Positions 1 through 7,379 of a stretch of DNA of 8,945 nt are shown piece by piece. The notes below the pieces were generated by a model that saw nothing but the letters and a program-made list of their open reading frames with translations, was not told the origin of the DNA and made no database searches. A program made the translations under genes and the position numbers. Every line of letters starts with the position of its first letter. The stretch's first letter is position 1. The DNA comes from an uncultured Eubacteriales bacterium (GTDB lineage Bacteria; Bacillota; Clostridia; Oscillospirales; CAG-382), in assembly GCA_900550505.1 (NCBI GenBank), contig URSI01000036.1, forward strand, positions 1-8,945, written 5' to 3'.

Positions 1-61
1 CGAGCCCTCCGGTGGTCCTGAACGATACGGTGAGGTTTTTTACTCTGAGCTTCTTCTCCAT
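1..61 (-). CDS. oppD: Opp/Dpp-type peptide ABC transporter ATP-binding protein, N-terminus only
   Basis: Only the first 20 codons are present; the gene runs off the window start. The visible peptide begins MEKKLRVKNLTVSFRTTGG, which is the usual opening of an OppD/DppD ATPase: a first beta strand with 'L.V.NL.VSF.T..G' ahead of the Walker A motif, which lies outside the window. The ATG at 59-61 sits one base beyond the TGA of the upstream permease gene (TGATATG arrangement). A GAGGA ribosome binding site at 67-71, inside the end of the permease gene, is 5 nt from the ATG, so translation is probably coupled. By family knowledge the protein hydrolyses ATP on the cytoplasmic face to drive peptide import. 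The Opp versus Dpp assignment rests on gene order and is not certain. Confidence 0.8.
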   Translation of the reverse strand, partial: MEKKLRVKNLTVSFRTTGGL

Positions 62-62
62 A

Positions 63-1604
63 TCAGTCCTCAGCTCCTCTCATCGAAGGATTGAAGGCGT
101 CTCTGAGCCCGTTGCCGAACAAATTAAAGCATATCAGCATGAGCGAGAGGAACAGCGCCGGATAGAACATGGCGTGCGGAGCCGTCGTCATGCTCGTCTG
201 TCCCTGAGCCATGAGCACGCCGATACTCGTCCCGACCAACTCGGAAAGATTGATTATCCCGAGATAAGTCAGCGTGGTCTCAGAGCCGATGACACCGGGG
301 ATTATCAGTGCGCAGCTCGTTATGATCGTACCGAGCGAGTTCGGGAATATGTGCTTGAACATCAGTCTCCAGTCCGAAGCGCCGAGCGTTCGTGCGGCAA
401 GCACGAATTCCTGGCTCTTGAACCGGTAAAACTGCTTTCTCGTCAATGCTGCCATGCCGAGCCAACCGGTGAGCACGAATGCAAACAGGAACGACCCTGC
501 CACGCCGACCTTCTCAGCCAGATAAAGCTGGAAAAGCGTCACGGTCACGATAAACGGCACGCCGCTTAGCACATCGCTGATATAATACATTGTAAGATCG
601 ACGTATCCGCCGTAATACCCCTGTATCGCACCGTAAATGGCGCCGATGGTGAGATTTATAGCCGATACCACTATCGCAAAGACGATGGAAAAACGCGCTC
701 CTATGCCTATCGCCGTAAAAAGATCCTGCCCGAGTTCGTTTGTTCCGAAAATATACATCGGTTCATGACCGTTCAGATATATATAATAGTTATAGTAGCA
801 CACACGGCACTGCACAGCGCCGGACTTCCGTGCGCTGTATATATAGCTGCCGTCGTCGCCGTCCACGCGTATGCTGTTATATTCGGCACCCTCAATCGCC
901 TTGTTCGTGCTGTATGCGGGAATAAAATCGCCGTTATCGTCAAGCACAGGCGTCCCCCTGGAGTCCTTCACCTGATACCAGATATTCGGGTTGTCTTTTA
1001 TGCCGCTTATGTCCTCCGGCACGACATAAGGATATATGACCTGTATCCCGGTCTCGTTCTGCCACTGCTGTATCTTTTCAAACTCCGCGACCGAAAGCAC
1101 ACGGTAAACGATCCCGGTCTCATAGTATTTGTTGGTTTCTATGCGGTATGTGGAGTAGGTTATCTCCTGGCCTTTGTCTATTCTTTTGTTGACCTTCTCA
1201 TCCACTATCCTGATAAGAGGCTCCATGCCGGTCTCGATACCGATAGCCTCCCATTTTCTCATCTGCGTCTCGTTCTGGCTCTCACGGATGACCGCTCCGT
1301 CCCAGATACCGATATCCAGATCCGCAATCCATCTCACATAAGGTCCCGTCTTTGTGTATACGGTGTCCTTGTCAGTCCTGATGTTGTAAGGAGTCAGCAA
1401 CGGCGCGACTATGGCAAACACGACCAACCCCAGTATTATCCATGCCGCTACCACCGAGGACTTGTTCTTCTTGAACCGAAGCATGGCATCTGCAAAATAA
1501 CCGCGCGCCTTTGTCTTCATCTTCTCGTCATGCAAGGTCTCCCCGCTGTATGCAAATTCGAAAAGCTCCTTCGGAATGGGCTCATAATTCTTGTCCGTAT
1601 TCAT
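63..1604 (-). CDS. oppC: Peptide ABC transporter permease, OppC/DppC family, with enlarged extracellular loop
   Basis: Inner (cytoplasmic) membrane permease of a peptide importer, 513 aa. The family usually has about 300 aa. A cytoplasmic N-terminus is followed by TM1 at about residues 50-70 (VVAAWIILGL start, ending APLLTPYN). The family motif FGTNELGQD lies at 286-294, then further membrane segments and the EAA loop contacting the ATPase at about 399-423 (EFVLAARTLGAS, with HIFPN after it). Between TM1 and FGTNELGQD lie about 215 extra hydrophilic residues (72-285), rich in Tyr, Asp, Glu and Lys, with a CRVC pair at 266-269. By topology this insert faces outside. The start is the ATG at 1602-1604, with AAAGGA 6 nt upstream; a TTG at 1631 would overlap the end of oppB nearly exactly but has no better site. 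It lies 28 nt after oppB and 1 nt before the ATPase gene. Confidence 0.93.
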   Translation of the reverse strand: MNTDKNYEPIPKELFEFAYSGETLHDEKMKTKARGYFADAMLRFKKNKSSVVAAWIILGLVVFAIVAPLLTPYNIRTDKDTVYTKTGPYVRWIADLDIGIWDGAVIRESQNETQMRKWEAIGIETGMEPLIRIVDEKVNKRIDKGQEITYSTYRIETNKYYETGIVYRVLSVAEFEKIQQWQNETGIQVIYPYVVPEDISGIKDNPNIWYQVKDSRGTPVLDDNGDFIPAYSTNKAIEGAEYNSIRVDGDDGSYIYSARKSGAVQCRVCYYNYYIYLNGHEPMYIFGTNELGQDLFTAIGIGARFSIVFAIVVSAINLTIGAIYGAIQGYYGGYVDLTMYYISDVLSGVPFIVTVTLFQLYLAEKVGVAGSFLFAFVLTGWLGMAALTRKQFYRFKSQEFVLAARTLGASDWRLMFKHIFPNSLGTIITSCALIIPGVIGSETTLTYLGIINLSELVGTSIGVLMAQGQTSMTTAPHAMFYPALFLSLMLICFNLFGNGLRDAFNPSMRGAED

Positions 1605-1632
1605 ACTCGTTCCTTTCTGCCCTTGCGGCAAG

Positions 1633-2586
1633 TCACTTTCTCGAACCCATTCTGATGCGGGGATCGATAAATCCGTAGCTGATATCGACCACTATCCCCG
1701 CCGCCAGTCCTATGGCGGTATAAAACATCGTGAGCATCATAAACATCGGATAGTCGCGCCCGTTTATCGAATTTATATACAGCTGACCGACTCCCGGTAC
1801 CGAAAATATTTTTTCAATGATCAGCGAGCCGCTCATTATACCGATGAATTCGCCGAATATCGCCGGAAGCACCACCACCATGCAGTTTTTCAAAGCGTGG
1901 CGCACGGTCGCCTGAGCCCTCGTAAGCCCCTTTGTCCGGGCCAGAAGCATGAACTCGCTCGTCAGCACCTCGGTCAGCTCGGCACGCGTAGTGCGGGTAA
2001 AACCCGCAATAACGGGAAACGCCAGCGACATCACAGCGGGAAGCATACTGACGAACATGCTCCAGGTAAAGTAATCATACCCGGCTTTCATCTGAAAGGG
2101 CAGCCACCCAAGCTTGAACGCAAACAGATACTGTATCATGAACGCGTAAACGAACGACGGCACCGAGATGACCACCATCGTCAGCGTTGAAAGCGTATGA
2201 TCCACCCACGTATTTTTCTTAAGCGCAGCGATTATTCCGATCATCACACCCAGCGGTACGGCAATAATGATCGAATAAAGGTTCACTATCACGGTCGCCG
2301 GCAGCTTTTCGGCAAAGATCTCATCGACCTCCTGCCCGAAATAAAGCTTATCGCTCACGCCCCAGTCCCACTTCGTAAAAATGTTGCGCAAAAATATACC
2401 GTACTGCACGAGATACGGCTTGTTATACCCCATCGCCTCACGCCTTGCTTCGATGATCGGACGATGTATGTCGTTCAGCGGCAGCTCCGCCGGCGGGAGC
2501 ATACGGATAAGCACAAAGCAGATGAATGAAATTATCAACAAGGTGAGCAGCATAAGTGCCACTCGCTGCGCAACGTATTTCGCCAT
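1633..2586 (-). CDS. oppB: Peptide ABC transporter permease, OppB/DppB family
   Basis: Membrane permease of the same peptide importer, 317 aa, normal length for OppB. TM1 is at about residues 8-28 after MAKYVAQRVA. The EAA loop for ATPase contact is at about 211-234 (EFMLLARTKGLTRAQ, then RHALKN). The family signature EKIFSVPGVGQLYINSI is at about 258-274, with the closing D.SYGFIDPRIRMG at 301-314. I chose the ATG at 2584-2586 because GGAGGAG at 2591-2597 lies just upstream; extending to a further upstream codon would add a charged, Cys-rich tail unlike the family. Its start is 259 nt beyond the oppA stop, a gap with several hairpins, and no clear promoter is seen in that gap, so it is probably cotranscribed with oppA at a lower level. 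Confidence 0.95.
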   Translation of the reverse strand: MAKYVAQRVALMLLTLLIISFICFVLIRMLPPAELPLNDIHRPIIEARREAMGYNKPYLVQYGIFLRNIFTKWDWGVSDKLYFGQEVDEIFAEKLPATVIVNLYSIIIAVPLGVMIGIIAALKKNTWVDHTLSTLTMVVISVPSFVYAFMIQYLFAFKLGWLPFQMKAGYDYFTWSMFVSMLPAVMSLAFPVIAGFTRTTRAELTEVLTSEFMLLARTKGLTRAQATVRHALKNCMVVVLPAIFGEFIGIMSGSLIIEKIFSVPGVGQLYINSINGRDYPMFMMLTMFYTAIGLAAGIVVDISYGFIDPRIRMGSRK

Positions 2587-2601
2587 TATTCTCCTCCGTC
2601 C

Positions 2602-2616
2602 CGCGCCCCCGGCGCG
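2602..2616 (-). promoter_or_regulatory. GC-only hairpin just upstream of the oppB ribosome binding site
   Basis: A perfect 6-bp inverted repeat, CGCGCC and GGCGCG, flanks a 3-nt loop. It ends 4 nt before the GGAGGAG site of oppB at 2591-2597. In the mRNA it would fold close to the ribosome landing site and could influence oppB translation or protect a processed 5' end. The structure is seen; the role is inferred. Confidence 0.4.
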
Positions 2617-2650
2617 TCTGATCCACGTCTTGATATACGCGTTCAAAACC

Positions 2651-2704
2651 CGGCAAAAGCCGCGCGGACCGTCAGGTCCGGTTACATTAAAAAGGTTTTG
2701 CCGC
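2651..2704 (-). promoter_or_regulatory. Overlapping, mutually exclusive stem sequences in the oppA-oppB gap
   Basis: In the mRNA, GCGGCAAAA (2696-2704) can pair with TTTTGCCG (2651-2658) across a small internal hairpin (GGACC arms at 2665-2680, loop TGAC). Alternatively, CGGC at 2659-2662 can pair with GCCG at 2651-2654 over a TTTT loop, followed by GGTTTTG. The second form looks like a weak terminator and the first would block it, an arrangement typical of attenuation. The alternatives are read by eye; no ligand or leader peptide is recognised and the U-rich tail is poor. Confidence 0.3.
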
Positions 2705-2722
2705 TTTTCTTTAACGCTCTGG

Positions 2723-2754
2723 CCGCTCTCACAGCATATATGCTGCGGGAGCGG
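2723..2754 (-). promoter_or_regulatory. Long hairpin with palindromic core between oppA and oppB
   Basis: A perfect 14-nt palindrome, CAGCATATATGCTG (2732-2745), is extended by outer arms CCGCTCCCG and TGAGAGCGG with one mismatch and one G-U pair. This gives a stem of about 14 pairs closed by a UAUA loop. No U-run follows in the mRNA direction, so it is more likely an mRNA-stabilising or processing element than an intrinsic terminator. Confidence 0.5.
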
Positions 2755-2771
2755 GCACAACGTTACAGAGA

Positions 2772-2807
2772 CATATTACCGGAACAGCTCACTGCCCCGG
2801 TAATATG
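2772..2807 (-). promoter_or_regulatory. Strong hairpin downstream of the oppA stop codon
   Basis: An 11-bp perfect inverted repeat (CATATTACCGG at one end, CCGGTAATATG at the other) continues inward through two G-U pairs and CAG/CTG to a UGAG tetraloop. The RNA therefore forms a nearly perfect 16-pair stem. It starts 39 nt after the oppA stop. The following bases (TCTCTGTAACG) have no U-tract. The likely role is protecting the 3' end of the oppA message, or partial termination, so that binding protein is made in excess over permeases; this role is inferred. Confidence 0.6.
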
Positions 2808-2845
2808 CGTGCCCTGAATTATTTGCAGAATATATCTCTACGGTA

Positions 2846-5404
2846 TCAATAGCTGAGCTGTCCGCCCTGCTCCGCTACATAAGCGCTCCACGCCTCGTCG
2901 TTATAGTTGTAGCGGAGATACGCGATTCCGCCGCGGCCCATAACGGGATTGTAATCATCGATCACATAGTATGCCTTGTGGGTGAGCAGCGAGATACCCG
3001 CATCCTGAAGCATCGGGATGTAGTTATAAGTCTGCAGCACCTTGCCCTCTATAGCAGCCAGTATGGTGAGCCTCGTTTCGACATCGGCAATGCCGTCGCC
3101 GAAATTGTAGCTTCCTGCATTTTCGCCCGCAGCAATCGTCACGGTAGCGCCGTTGAGCGCATCAGACCACTGCTTCAGGTTCATTTTCAGCGTCTTCATT
3201 TCGGGAGTTTCGGCGTCTATGCCGGCGACATTGACCTCGAGCGTCAATTCAACTGAGGTCGCGTCAAACCACGCCGCATCGTACTGATACGCAGGATTGA
3301 CGTACTGATCGGTAAGACCGAACGGATCAAGGGCGCTGCCCTGCCAACCGGCAAGCACCGTGTCGGAAAGCCCTGATTTTATCTTAGAATCCCATTCAGT
3401 CCCGTAGGGAGCTGATTCATAAAATTCGACCTTGCCCTCAAACGGAGTGCCGACGAGCACTTCTCCGAGCTTCTCGTTGAGATACGCAAGCGTCTGCGTG
3501 ATAAACTTGTCGGTCTCCGAAGAACAGTACTCTATCCTCAGCGTCTGATCGGATTTACCGTCGTTATCGGAATCGGTGATATAGCCCGCGGCTTTGGCCT
3601 CCTCAAATGCCTGCGCAAAAAGTGTCTTTGCAAGCTCCGGATCATAACCGGTAATTGCATCTACGGCCTCGTCGAGGCTGCTGTATTTGCTTACGTCGAT
3701 CCCGTAGAAATCGCAAAGCACCTGTTTTGCCTGATCCGTATCGCGATATCTCGCACCGGTCTCCGGGTCATACAGATAAGCATTGCCTATAAGTCCGTAG
3801 CCGCCGGAACGTGACGGAGATATAGTACTTGCAAACAGCTCTTTATCGTATGTGACAGCAATGGCTTTTCTGAACGAAGTGAGCGTCATAGTCTGAAGAT
3901 CGTACTTGGTAGCGTCGAAATCCTGTGCCGCCTCACGCTCGTTTATCTTCTCAAGATATCCGTTGAAGATGAAGAAGAATATCGTCTCCGCGGGCGTTAC
4001 ATAAGCAGAATCACTGTCTCTGTAAGTGGCAAAATCCTCAGCCTGCAGGCCGTAAGTCATAAGCTCACCCTTGAGGAACATCATCTTACGGGTCTCGGCT
4101 TCCGCAACGACGGAAGTCGTTATCGCCGTGGTCTGGTACATATCATATGTTTTGCCGTCTATGGGGCTGACATATTTGTGCTGACCGTCGGTATATCCGT
4201 ACCACTTGTCGTTCTTCTCAAAGCGCATCTCCTTATCCTTCTGATAGGAAACGAGCTTGTAAGGACCATAGCTCAACGTAGACTCGACGCTGGTATTATA
4301 GGTGGAAGTCCAAACGCCGTCGGTCTGCTTAAGGTTGGCTTCGTACAGATCTTTGTGTACTATCCAGTTGCTGGTAAGGTTATAAAGGAGGTTAAAGCCG
4401 GCCAGCGACTTGCCGAGCACAAGCGTGATCTGGTAGTCGCCCGACTTGTAAAGACCTACCTTTGAAAAGTCGATGTTGTCCGGGTAGCTCCACTTGCAGT
4501 AGACCTCGTCAAAGAACCACGCCTGCGCGGTCGCCTCGTCAACGCCCACGATAGCCACGGCCGCCTTGACGTAAAAATCGTACATCTGGGTGAGTGTGAG
4601 CGGAGTCTCAACGATCTCGTCGCTTATGTCGGAGGTAAGTGCCTCCTCTTTGAGCGTGCCGTCCCACGGATACGCATCAAAATCATAACCCACGCCGAAG
4701 GAGTACTTATAGTTGATATACGCAGCCTCGTCACCGTGAGCCGCAAGGAAACTCTCGATGGTGCCGTCGAGTCCTTCGTTCTTTATAACGCCCGAAACGG
4801 CCACGGTGACTTCCCTGCCCTGATTGGCATAAAACTCCGCGCCGGCAACACAGAAGTTGCCCGCATAATAGTCGTTTGCGCGATAGTTGAGCAATTCGGG
4901 ATCAAGGAGCTTCTGCATCGAATACACATAGGTATCCGCATTGATGGGTGTGCCGTCTTCCCAAACCGCGTTCTGATTGAGGTCTATGGTATAGGCATAG
5001 CCCTTGGTAGCCGATTCCGGGATATTGAACTCCGGATGCTCAGCCTTGACCTTCTCGGTCACGTCCACCGGCATGGAAGCCGCCATCTCCGGAATGATCT
5101 TATAGCCTTCAAAAGCCTCTCTCCCGTCTACCGGGTGCAGCTCGTCGTTAAAGACAAAGCCGTAAAGACCCACACGCAAATAGTCTGCCGGATACCTGTC
5201 GTCAGCGTTCCTGTAGGTATGGGGGTTCCAGTTTGCCGCCATCACACCCACGGCATCAGTATAAGTATAGGTTCCGTTATCCACCTGCTCCGAGCCGCTG
5301 GTCGGCTGGCTGCTCTCCGTCCCCGGGTCGCGACACGAGGAAAGCGAAACGAGCATCGCCGCGACAAGCACGAGTGACAAGAGCGTCAGTCTTGTTCTCT
5401 TCAT
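2846..5404 (-). CDS. oppA: Peptide ABC transporter substrate-binding lipoprotein (SBP_bac_5 / OppA family), enlarged
   Basis: Lipid-anchored extracellular receptor that would deliver peptides to the OppBC permease, 852 aa against about 530-600 usual. The start is the ATG at 5402-5404, with GAGGAG and AAGGA (5407-5417) just upstream. A signal peptide starts MKRTRLTLLSLVLVAA and ends in lipobox LSSC with C24. Family landmarks: YTIDLNQNAVWEDGTPINAD at about 138-157, YGPYKLVSY at 379-387 with FEKNDKWYG after it, FRKAIAVTYDKELF at 511-524, and GWQGSALDPFG at 686-696. A DSDNDGKSD loop at 611-619 matches the D.DGDG loop many OppA relatives carry. Extra length lies mainly at about 185-310 and near 715-780. 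It is the first gene of the operon, behind its own promoter. The ligand could be peptides or another Opp/Dpp-class substrate; the exact one cannot be read from sequence. Confidence 0.93.
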   Translation of the reverse strand: MKRTRLTLLSLVLVAAMLVSLSSCRDPGTESSQPTSGSEQVDNGTYTYTDAVGVMAANWNPHTYRNADDRYPADYLRVGLYGFVFNDELHPVDGREAFEGYKIIPEMAASMPVDVTEKVKAEHPEFNIPESATKGYAYTIDLNQNAVWEDGTPINADTYVYSMQKLLDPELLNYRANDYYAGNFCVAGAEFYANQGREVTVAVSGVIKNEGLDGTIESFLAAHGDEAAYINYKYSFGVGYDFDAYPWDGTLKEEALTSDISDEIVETPLTLTQMYDFYVKAAVAIVGVDEATAQAWFFDEVYCKWSYPDNIDFSKVGLYKSGDYQITLVLGKSLAGFNLLYNLTSNWIVHKDLYEANLKQTDGVWTSTYNTSVESTLSYGPYKLVSYQKDKEMRFEKNDKWYGYTDGQHKYVSPIDGKTYDMYQTTAITTSVVAEAETRKMMFLKGELMTYGLQAEDFATYRDSDSAYVTPAETIFFFIFNGYLEKINEREAAQDFDATKYDLQTMTLTSFRKAIAVTYDKELFASTISPSRSGGYGLIGNAYLYDPETGARYRDTDQAKQVLCDFYGIDVSKYSSLDEAVDAITGYDPELAKTLFAQAFEEAKAAGYITDSDNDGKSDQTLRIEYCSSETDKFITQTLAYLNEKLGEVLVGTPFEGKVEFYESAPYGTEWDSKIKSGLSDTVLAGWQGSALDPFGLTDQYVNPAYQYDAAWFDATSVELTLEVNVAGIDAETPEMKTLKMNLKQWSDALNGATVTIAAGENAGSYNFGDGIADVETRLTILAAIEGKVLQTYNYIPMLQDAGISLLTHKAYYVIDDYNPVMGRGGIAYLRYNYNDEAWSAYVAEQGGQLSY

Positions 5405-5525
5405 TTTCCTTCTCCTCTTTTTCTTTATTTTTGTGTCTTTTCCTGCAACGACATACGACTCTTCGTTCCTCGAGTCGGTCGTCGGTAAGGTCAAATCGGG
5501 ACGATTTCACCGTCCTTTCACACTT
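5405..5525 (-). promoter_or_regulatory. 5' leader of the oppA operon with two small hairpins
   Basis: About 120 nt lie between the predicted transcription start (near 5525) and the oppA ATG. Two stems are visible: GGACG/CGTCC (5499-5515) and CGACTC/GAGTCG (5456-5477, 10-nt loop). An A-rich, purine-rich stretch leads into GAGGAG at 5412-5417, 7 nt from the ATG. I recognise no known riboswitch or T-box and no leader peptide. The leader may be purely structural. Confidence 0.4.
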
Positions 5526-5531
5526 TACCGC

Positions 5532-5560
5532 ATTTTACCACACAAACAGCGGTATGTCAA
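5532..5560 (-). promoter_or_regulatory. Sigma-A type promoter of the oppABCD operon
   Basis: A perfect -35 box TTGACA (5555-5560) and a -10 box TAAAAT (5532-5537) are separated by 17 nt. An A-rich tract upstream of the -35 (around 5561-5575 on the minus strand) resembles an UP element. Transcription would start near 5525. The rest of the gap toward the preceding gene (5575-5668) holds no gene; a 12-bp palindrome GCCGGATCCGGC at 5599-5610 is its only notable element. Confidence 0.82.
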
Positions 5561-5668
5561 TATTTTTTTGGTTTTACGACATTACAGTCAAATCTCCCGC
5601 CGGATCCGGCATCCTTTTTACGCAATACGCCACAACAAATTTCCGCTGTTTTCCGCTTGTTAGTGAAA

Positions 5669-5692
5669 GCAGGAGCGCCGAAGCGCCCCTGC
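5669..5692 (-). terminator. UUCG-loop hairpin terminator after the intact sugar-type binding protein
   Basis: The mRNA reads GCAGGGGCGC, loop TTCG, then GCGCTCCTGC: a 10-bp stem with one G-U pair and the very stable C(UUCG)G loop. It starts about 25 nt after the stop codon. Only TTT then CACT follows, so the U-tail is weak and termination may be partial. It separates this gene from the opp operon promoter downstream. Confidence 0.62.
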
Positions 5693-5717
5693 GAAACACC
5701 GTAAAACACGATTCAAT

Positions 5718-7202
5718 TTATGAAAAAGCTTCTATCGTCTGATTCATTGCAGCCTCAACGGAAGAAGAAATGCTGTCCCAGTACGACGCGAACTGGCTCG
5801 TGCCTGAAGTGGTTATCGAATTGCCCAGCGCCATGACCTGGTTGATATTGCCCCAGTTGAAAACAACGCCGAGATCATACACGCGGTTGGTAAATATGAT
5901 GTCGAGCATATCCTTGGACTCGTCGTCCACAACGCGGCGGTTCTTGAGTACGAGCTCATAGTATGCGTAATCCAACGTATCGGTGGAAGCCTCGCCCATA
6001 GCCGCCAGAACAAGCGCGGCATTCTCAGGGTTGGGATTCGTCGCGGGTATGGCAAATCCGGTGGTCAATATCGTAGACACCAGACAGTAATAATTCTCCT
6101 GATCCTCGGAAGCCTTCGGTATAGGAAGTATACCATAGCTGCACTGATAATCGGCAAGCTCGCGGAGGTCAACAAGGCACAGCGTTCTGAAAAGCGCCCT
6201 GCCGTTCGCAAAAGCCTCAGTTGTATAGCTGTAGCAATCCTGAGTTCCGGTAAAGAACGAGCTGGGTATGTTCTCTATGATGTTTACATTGCTGTTACCG
6301 CCTACAAGCGCGGCAATCTTTTCCACGACCGCAGCAGCACCGCTGTCGTTGACGGCTATGCGGGGCATATCGTCCTCATCCTTAGAAATGAAACGGTTTC
6401 CGGATCCGACGAACAAAGCCTGACCGCTGTTGGCGTTGAACCATATGCCGTAGGTGTCGGCTGCGGTCATGCCGTTGACACCGTCAGAATCACTTGTCAC
6501 GGAAGCAGCCATTTCGTTGACCTTGTCATAAGTCCAACGCTTCTCCGTAACGAGTGTATACGGACTTTCCAAATCGTTCTCCTGCGCCAGCGTCTTATTG
6601 AATATCATGACCTGTGTGCAATCGTTGTCCAATATCGCTATGTGACCGGTCGTAAAATAAAGGCTGCCGCCTATCGTGAGGTCGGTACACGCCTTCTGAT
6701 CCCACCAGGGCTTGCTCAGATCAAGGTCGCCGGAGATCTCGTCGGACAAAAGATCGTAGAAATACCCGTCGGCAGCCATCGTGACCATCTCATTCATCAT
6801 AGGAGTGACCACGTCATAAGCGTATGTGCCGGTATCATTGCTCGTTGTTATCATGGTGTTTATGCTCTCGCCGGACTCGGTGGCATATGCTTTGATGTCT
6901 ATGTTGAACTTAGTTTCAACAAGTGCATTGCGCTCATAAACGGCATCATTGATGATCTCGTTGTTGAGCTCCTCCGCACCTATCTCGAGCGACTGATATC
7001 TGGTGTACTCCATGCCGGGAACAAGGAAGAGAAACTCAGCCCCTTCACCGTCCCAGGCGCGCAAACCTTCAAACAGCGTGCTGTCGCCACCGCCCGAAAC
7101 GGTATTTGAAACGGCCGGGGTGCTCTCCTCGTCGTTCTTACACGAAACGAAGAGCGCCGACAACAAGACGACGGCAAGCAGCAGACATATTGTTTTTTTC
7201 AT
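5718..7202 (-). CDS. Extracellular solute-binding lipoprotein, family-1 (carbohydrate ABC) type, intact paralogue
   Basis: Predicted surface lipoprotein of 494 aa that would bind a small solute, probably a sugar or oligosaccharide, for an ABC importer. The start is the ATG at 7200-7202: GGGAGG lies about 5 nt upstream and the protein then opens with a clean signal peptide, MKKTICLLLAVVLLSA, ending FVSC with lipid-anchor C21. A Ser/Gly-rich linker (about 22-45) precedes the binding domain. Visible landmarks are NNEIINDAVYERN (80-92), YDVVTPMMNE (129-138), KPWWDQ (164-169), MIFNKT (199-204), RWTYDK (222-227) and YGILPIPKASE (356-366), the last typical of family-1 binding proteins. It has a close tandem copy immediately upstream. 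It has its own promoter and terminator and no permease or ATPase next to it in the window. The substrate is not determinable here; family assignment is by motif recognition only. Confidence 0.88.
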   Translation of the reverse strand: MKKTICLLLAVVLLSALFVSCKNDEESTPAVSNTVSGGGDSTLFEGLRAWDGEGAEFLFLVPGMEYTRYQSLEIGAEELNNEIINDAVYERNALVETKFNIDIKAYATESGESINTMITTSNDTGTYAYDVVTPMMNEMVTMAADGYFYDLLSDEISGDLDLSKPWWDQKACTDLTIGGSLYFTTGHIAILDNDCTQVMIFNKTLAQENDLESPYTLVTEKRWTYDKVNEMAASVTSDSDGVNGMTAADTYGIWFNANSGQALFVGSGNRFISKDEDDMPRIAVNDSGAAAVVEKIAALVGGNSNVNIIENIPSSFFTGTQDCYSYTTEAFANGRALFRTLCLVDLRELADYQCSYGILPIPKASEDQENYYCLVSTILTTGFAIPATNPNPENAALVLAAMGEASTDTLDYAYYELVLKNRRVVDDESKDMLDIIFTNRVYDLGVVFNWGNINQVMALGNSITTSGTSQFASYWDSISSSVEAAMNQTIEAFS

Positions 7203-7227
7203 GATTTCCTCCCAAGGGTACAGATTG

Positions 7228-7244
7228 TTGTATACATTATACAA
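7228..7244. promoter_or_regulatory. 17-bp inverted repeat over the -10 box, candidate operator
   Basis: TTGTATA and TATACAA form perfect 7-bp arms around a 3-bp centre. The repeat covers the whole -10 box (7236-7241) and runs to about the transcription start. A bound protein there would block RNA polymerase. GntR-like repressors use operators of this general look, but no regulator gene is in the window. Part of the symmetry is an A/T-rich by-product of the TATAAT box. Confidence 0.4.
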
Positions 7245-7264
7245 GCCCGGCGCAGTTTTGTCAA
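7236..7264 (-). promoter_or_regulatory. Perfect consensus sigma-A promoter for the intact binding protein
   Basis: TTGACA (7259-7264) and TATAAT (7236-7241) are both exact consensus and are 17 nt apart, with an AAAAAA tract just upstream of the -35. The start would be near 7229, giving a short leader of about 27 nt that contains the GGGAGG ribosome binding site (7208-7213). The 115 nt between the -35 and the preceding terminator (7265-7379) hold nothing I can identify beyond A/T-rich stretches. Confidence 0.9.
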
Positions 7265-7379
7265 GTATTTTTTAGCGTGGGGAAAATATTACCTCAAGCG
7301 CCGCAGATCAATGCTTTTTTCAAAATTTTATGTTTTTGAGTGCCCGGAACACAAAATTCCCCGGATACGATCGAACCGC

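Noticed and set aside
765..1655. 296-codon open frame on the plus strand
   Set aside because: It lies antisense to oppC, whose protein has clear family motifs; the plus-strand product has no recognisable domain and no good ribosome binding site.
2381..2803. Open frames through the oppA-oppB gap on both strands
   Set aside because: They arise because the palindromic hairpins read open on both strands (even giving the same QHICC peptide); no start signal or protein-like composition supports them.
3544..3572. Dockerin or EF-hand-like DSDNDGKSD motif in OppA
   Set aside because: A D.DGDG-type loop is a normal feature of many SBP_bac_5 proteins at this position, and there is no second repeat, so it is not a cellulosome dockerin.
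5599..5610. GCCGGATCCGGC palindrome followed by T-rich sequence on the plus strand
   Set aside because: The stem is only about 4 bp if it forms a hairpin, and no plus-strand gene precedes it, so it does not support a terminator call.
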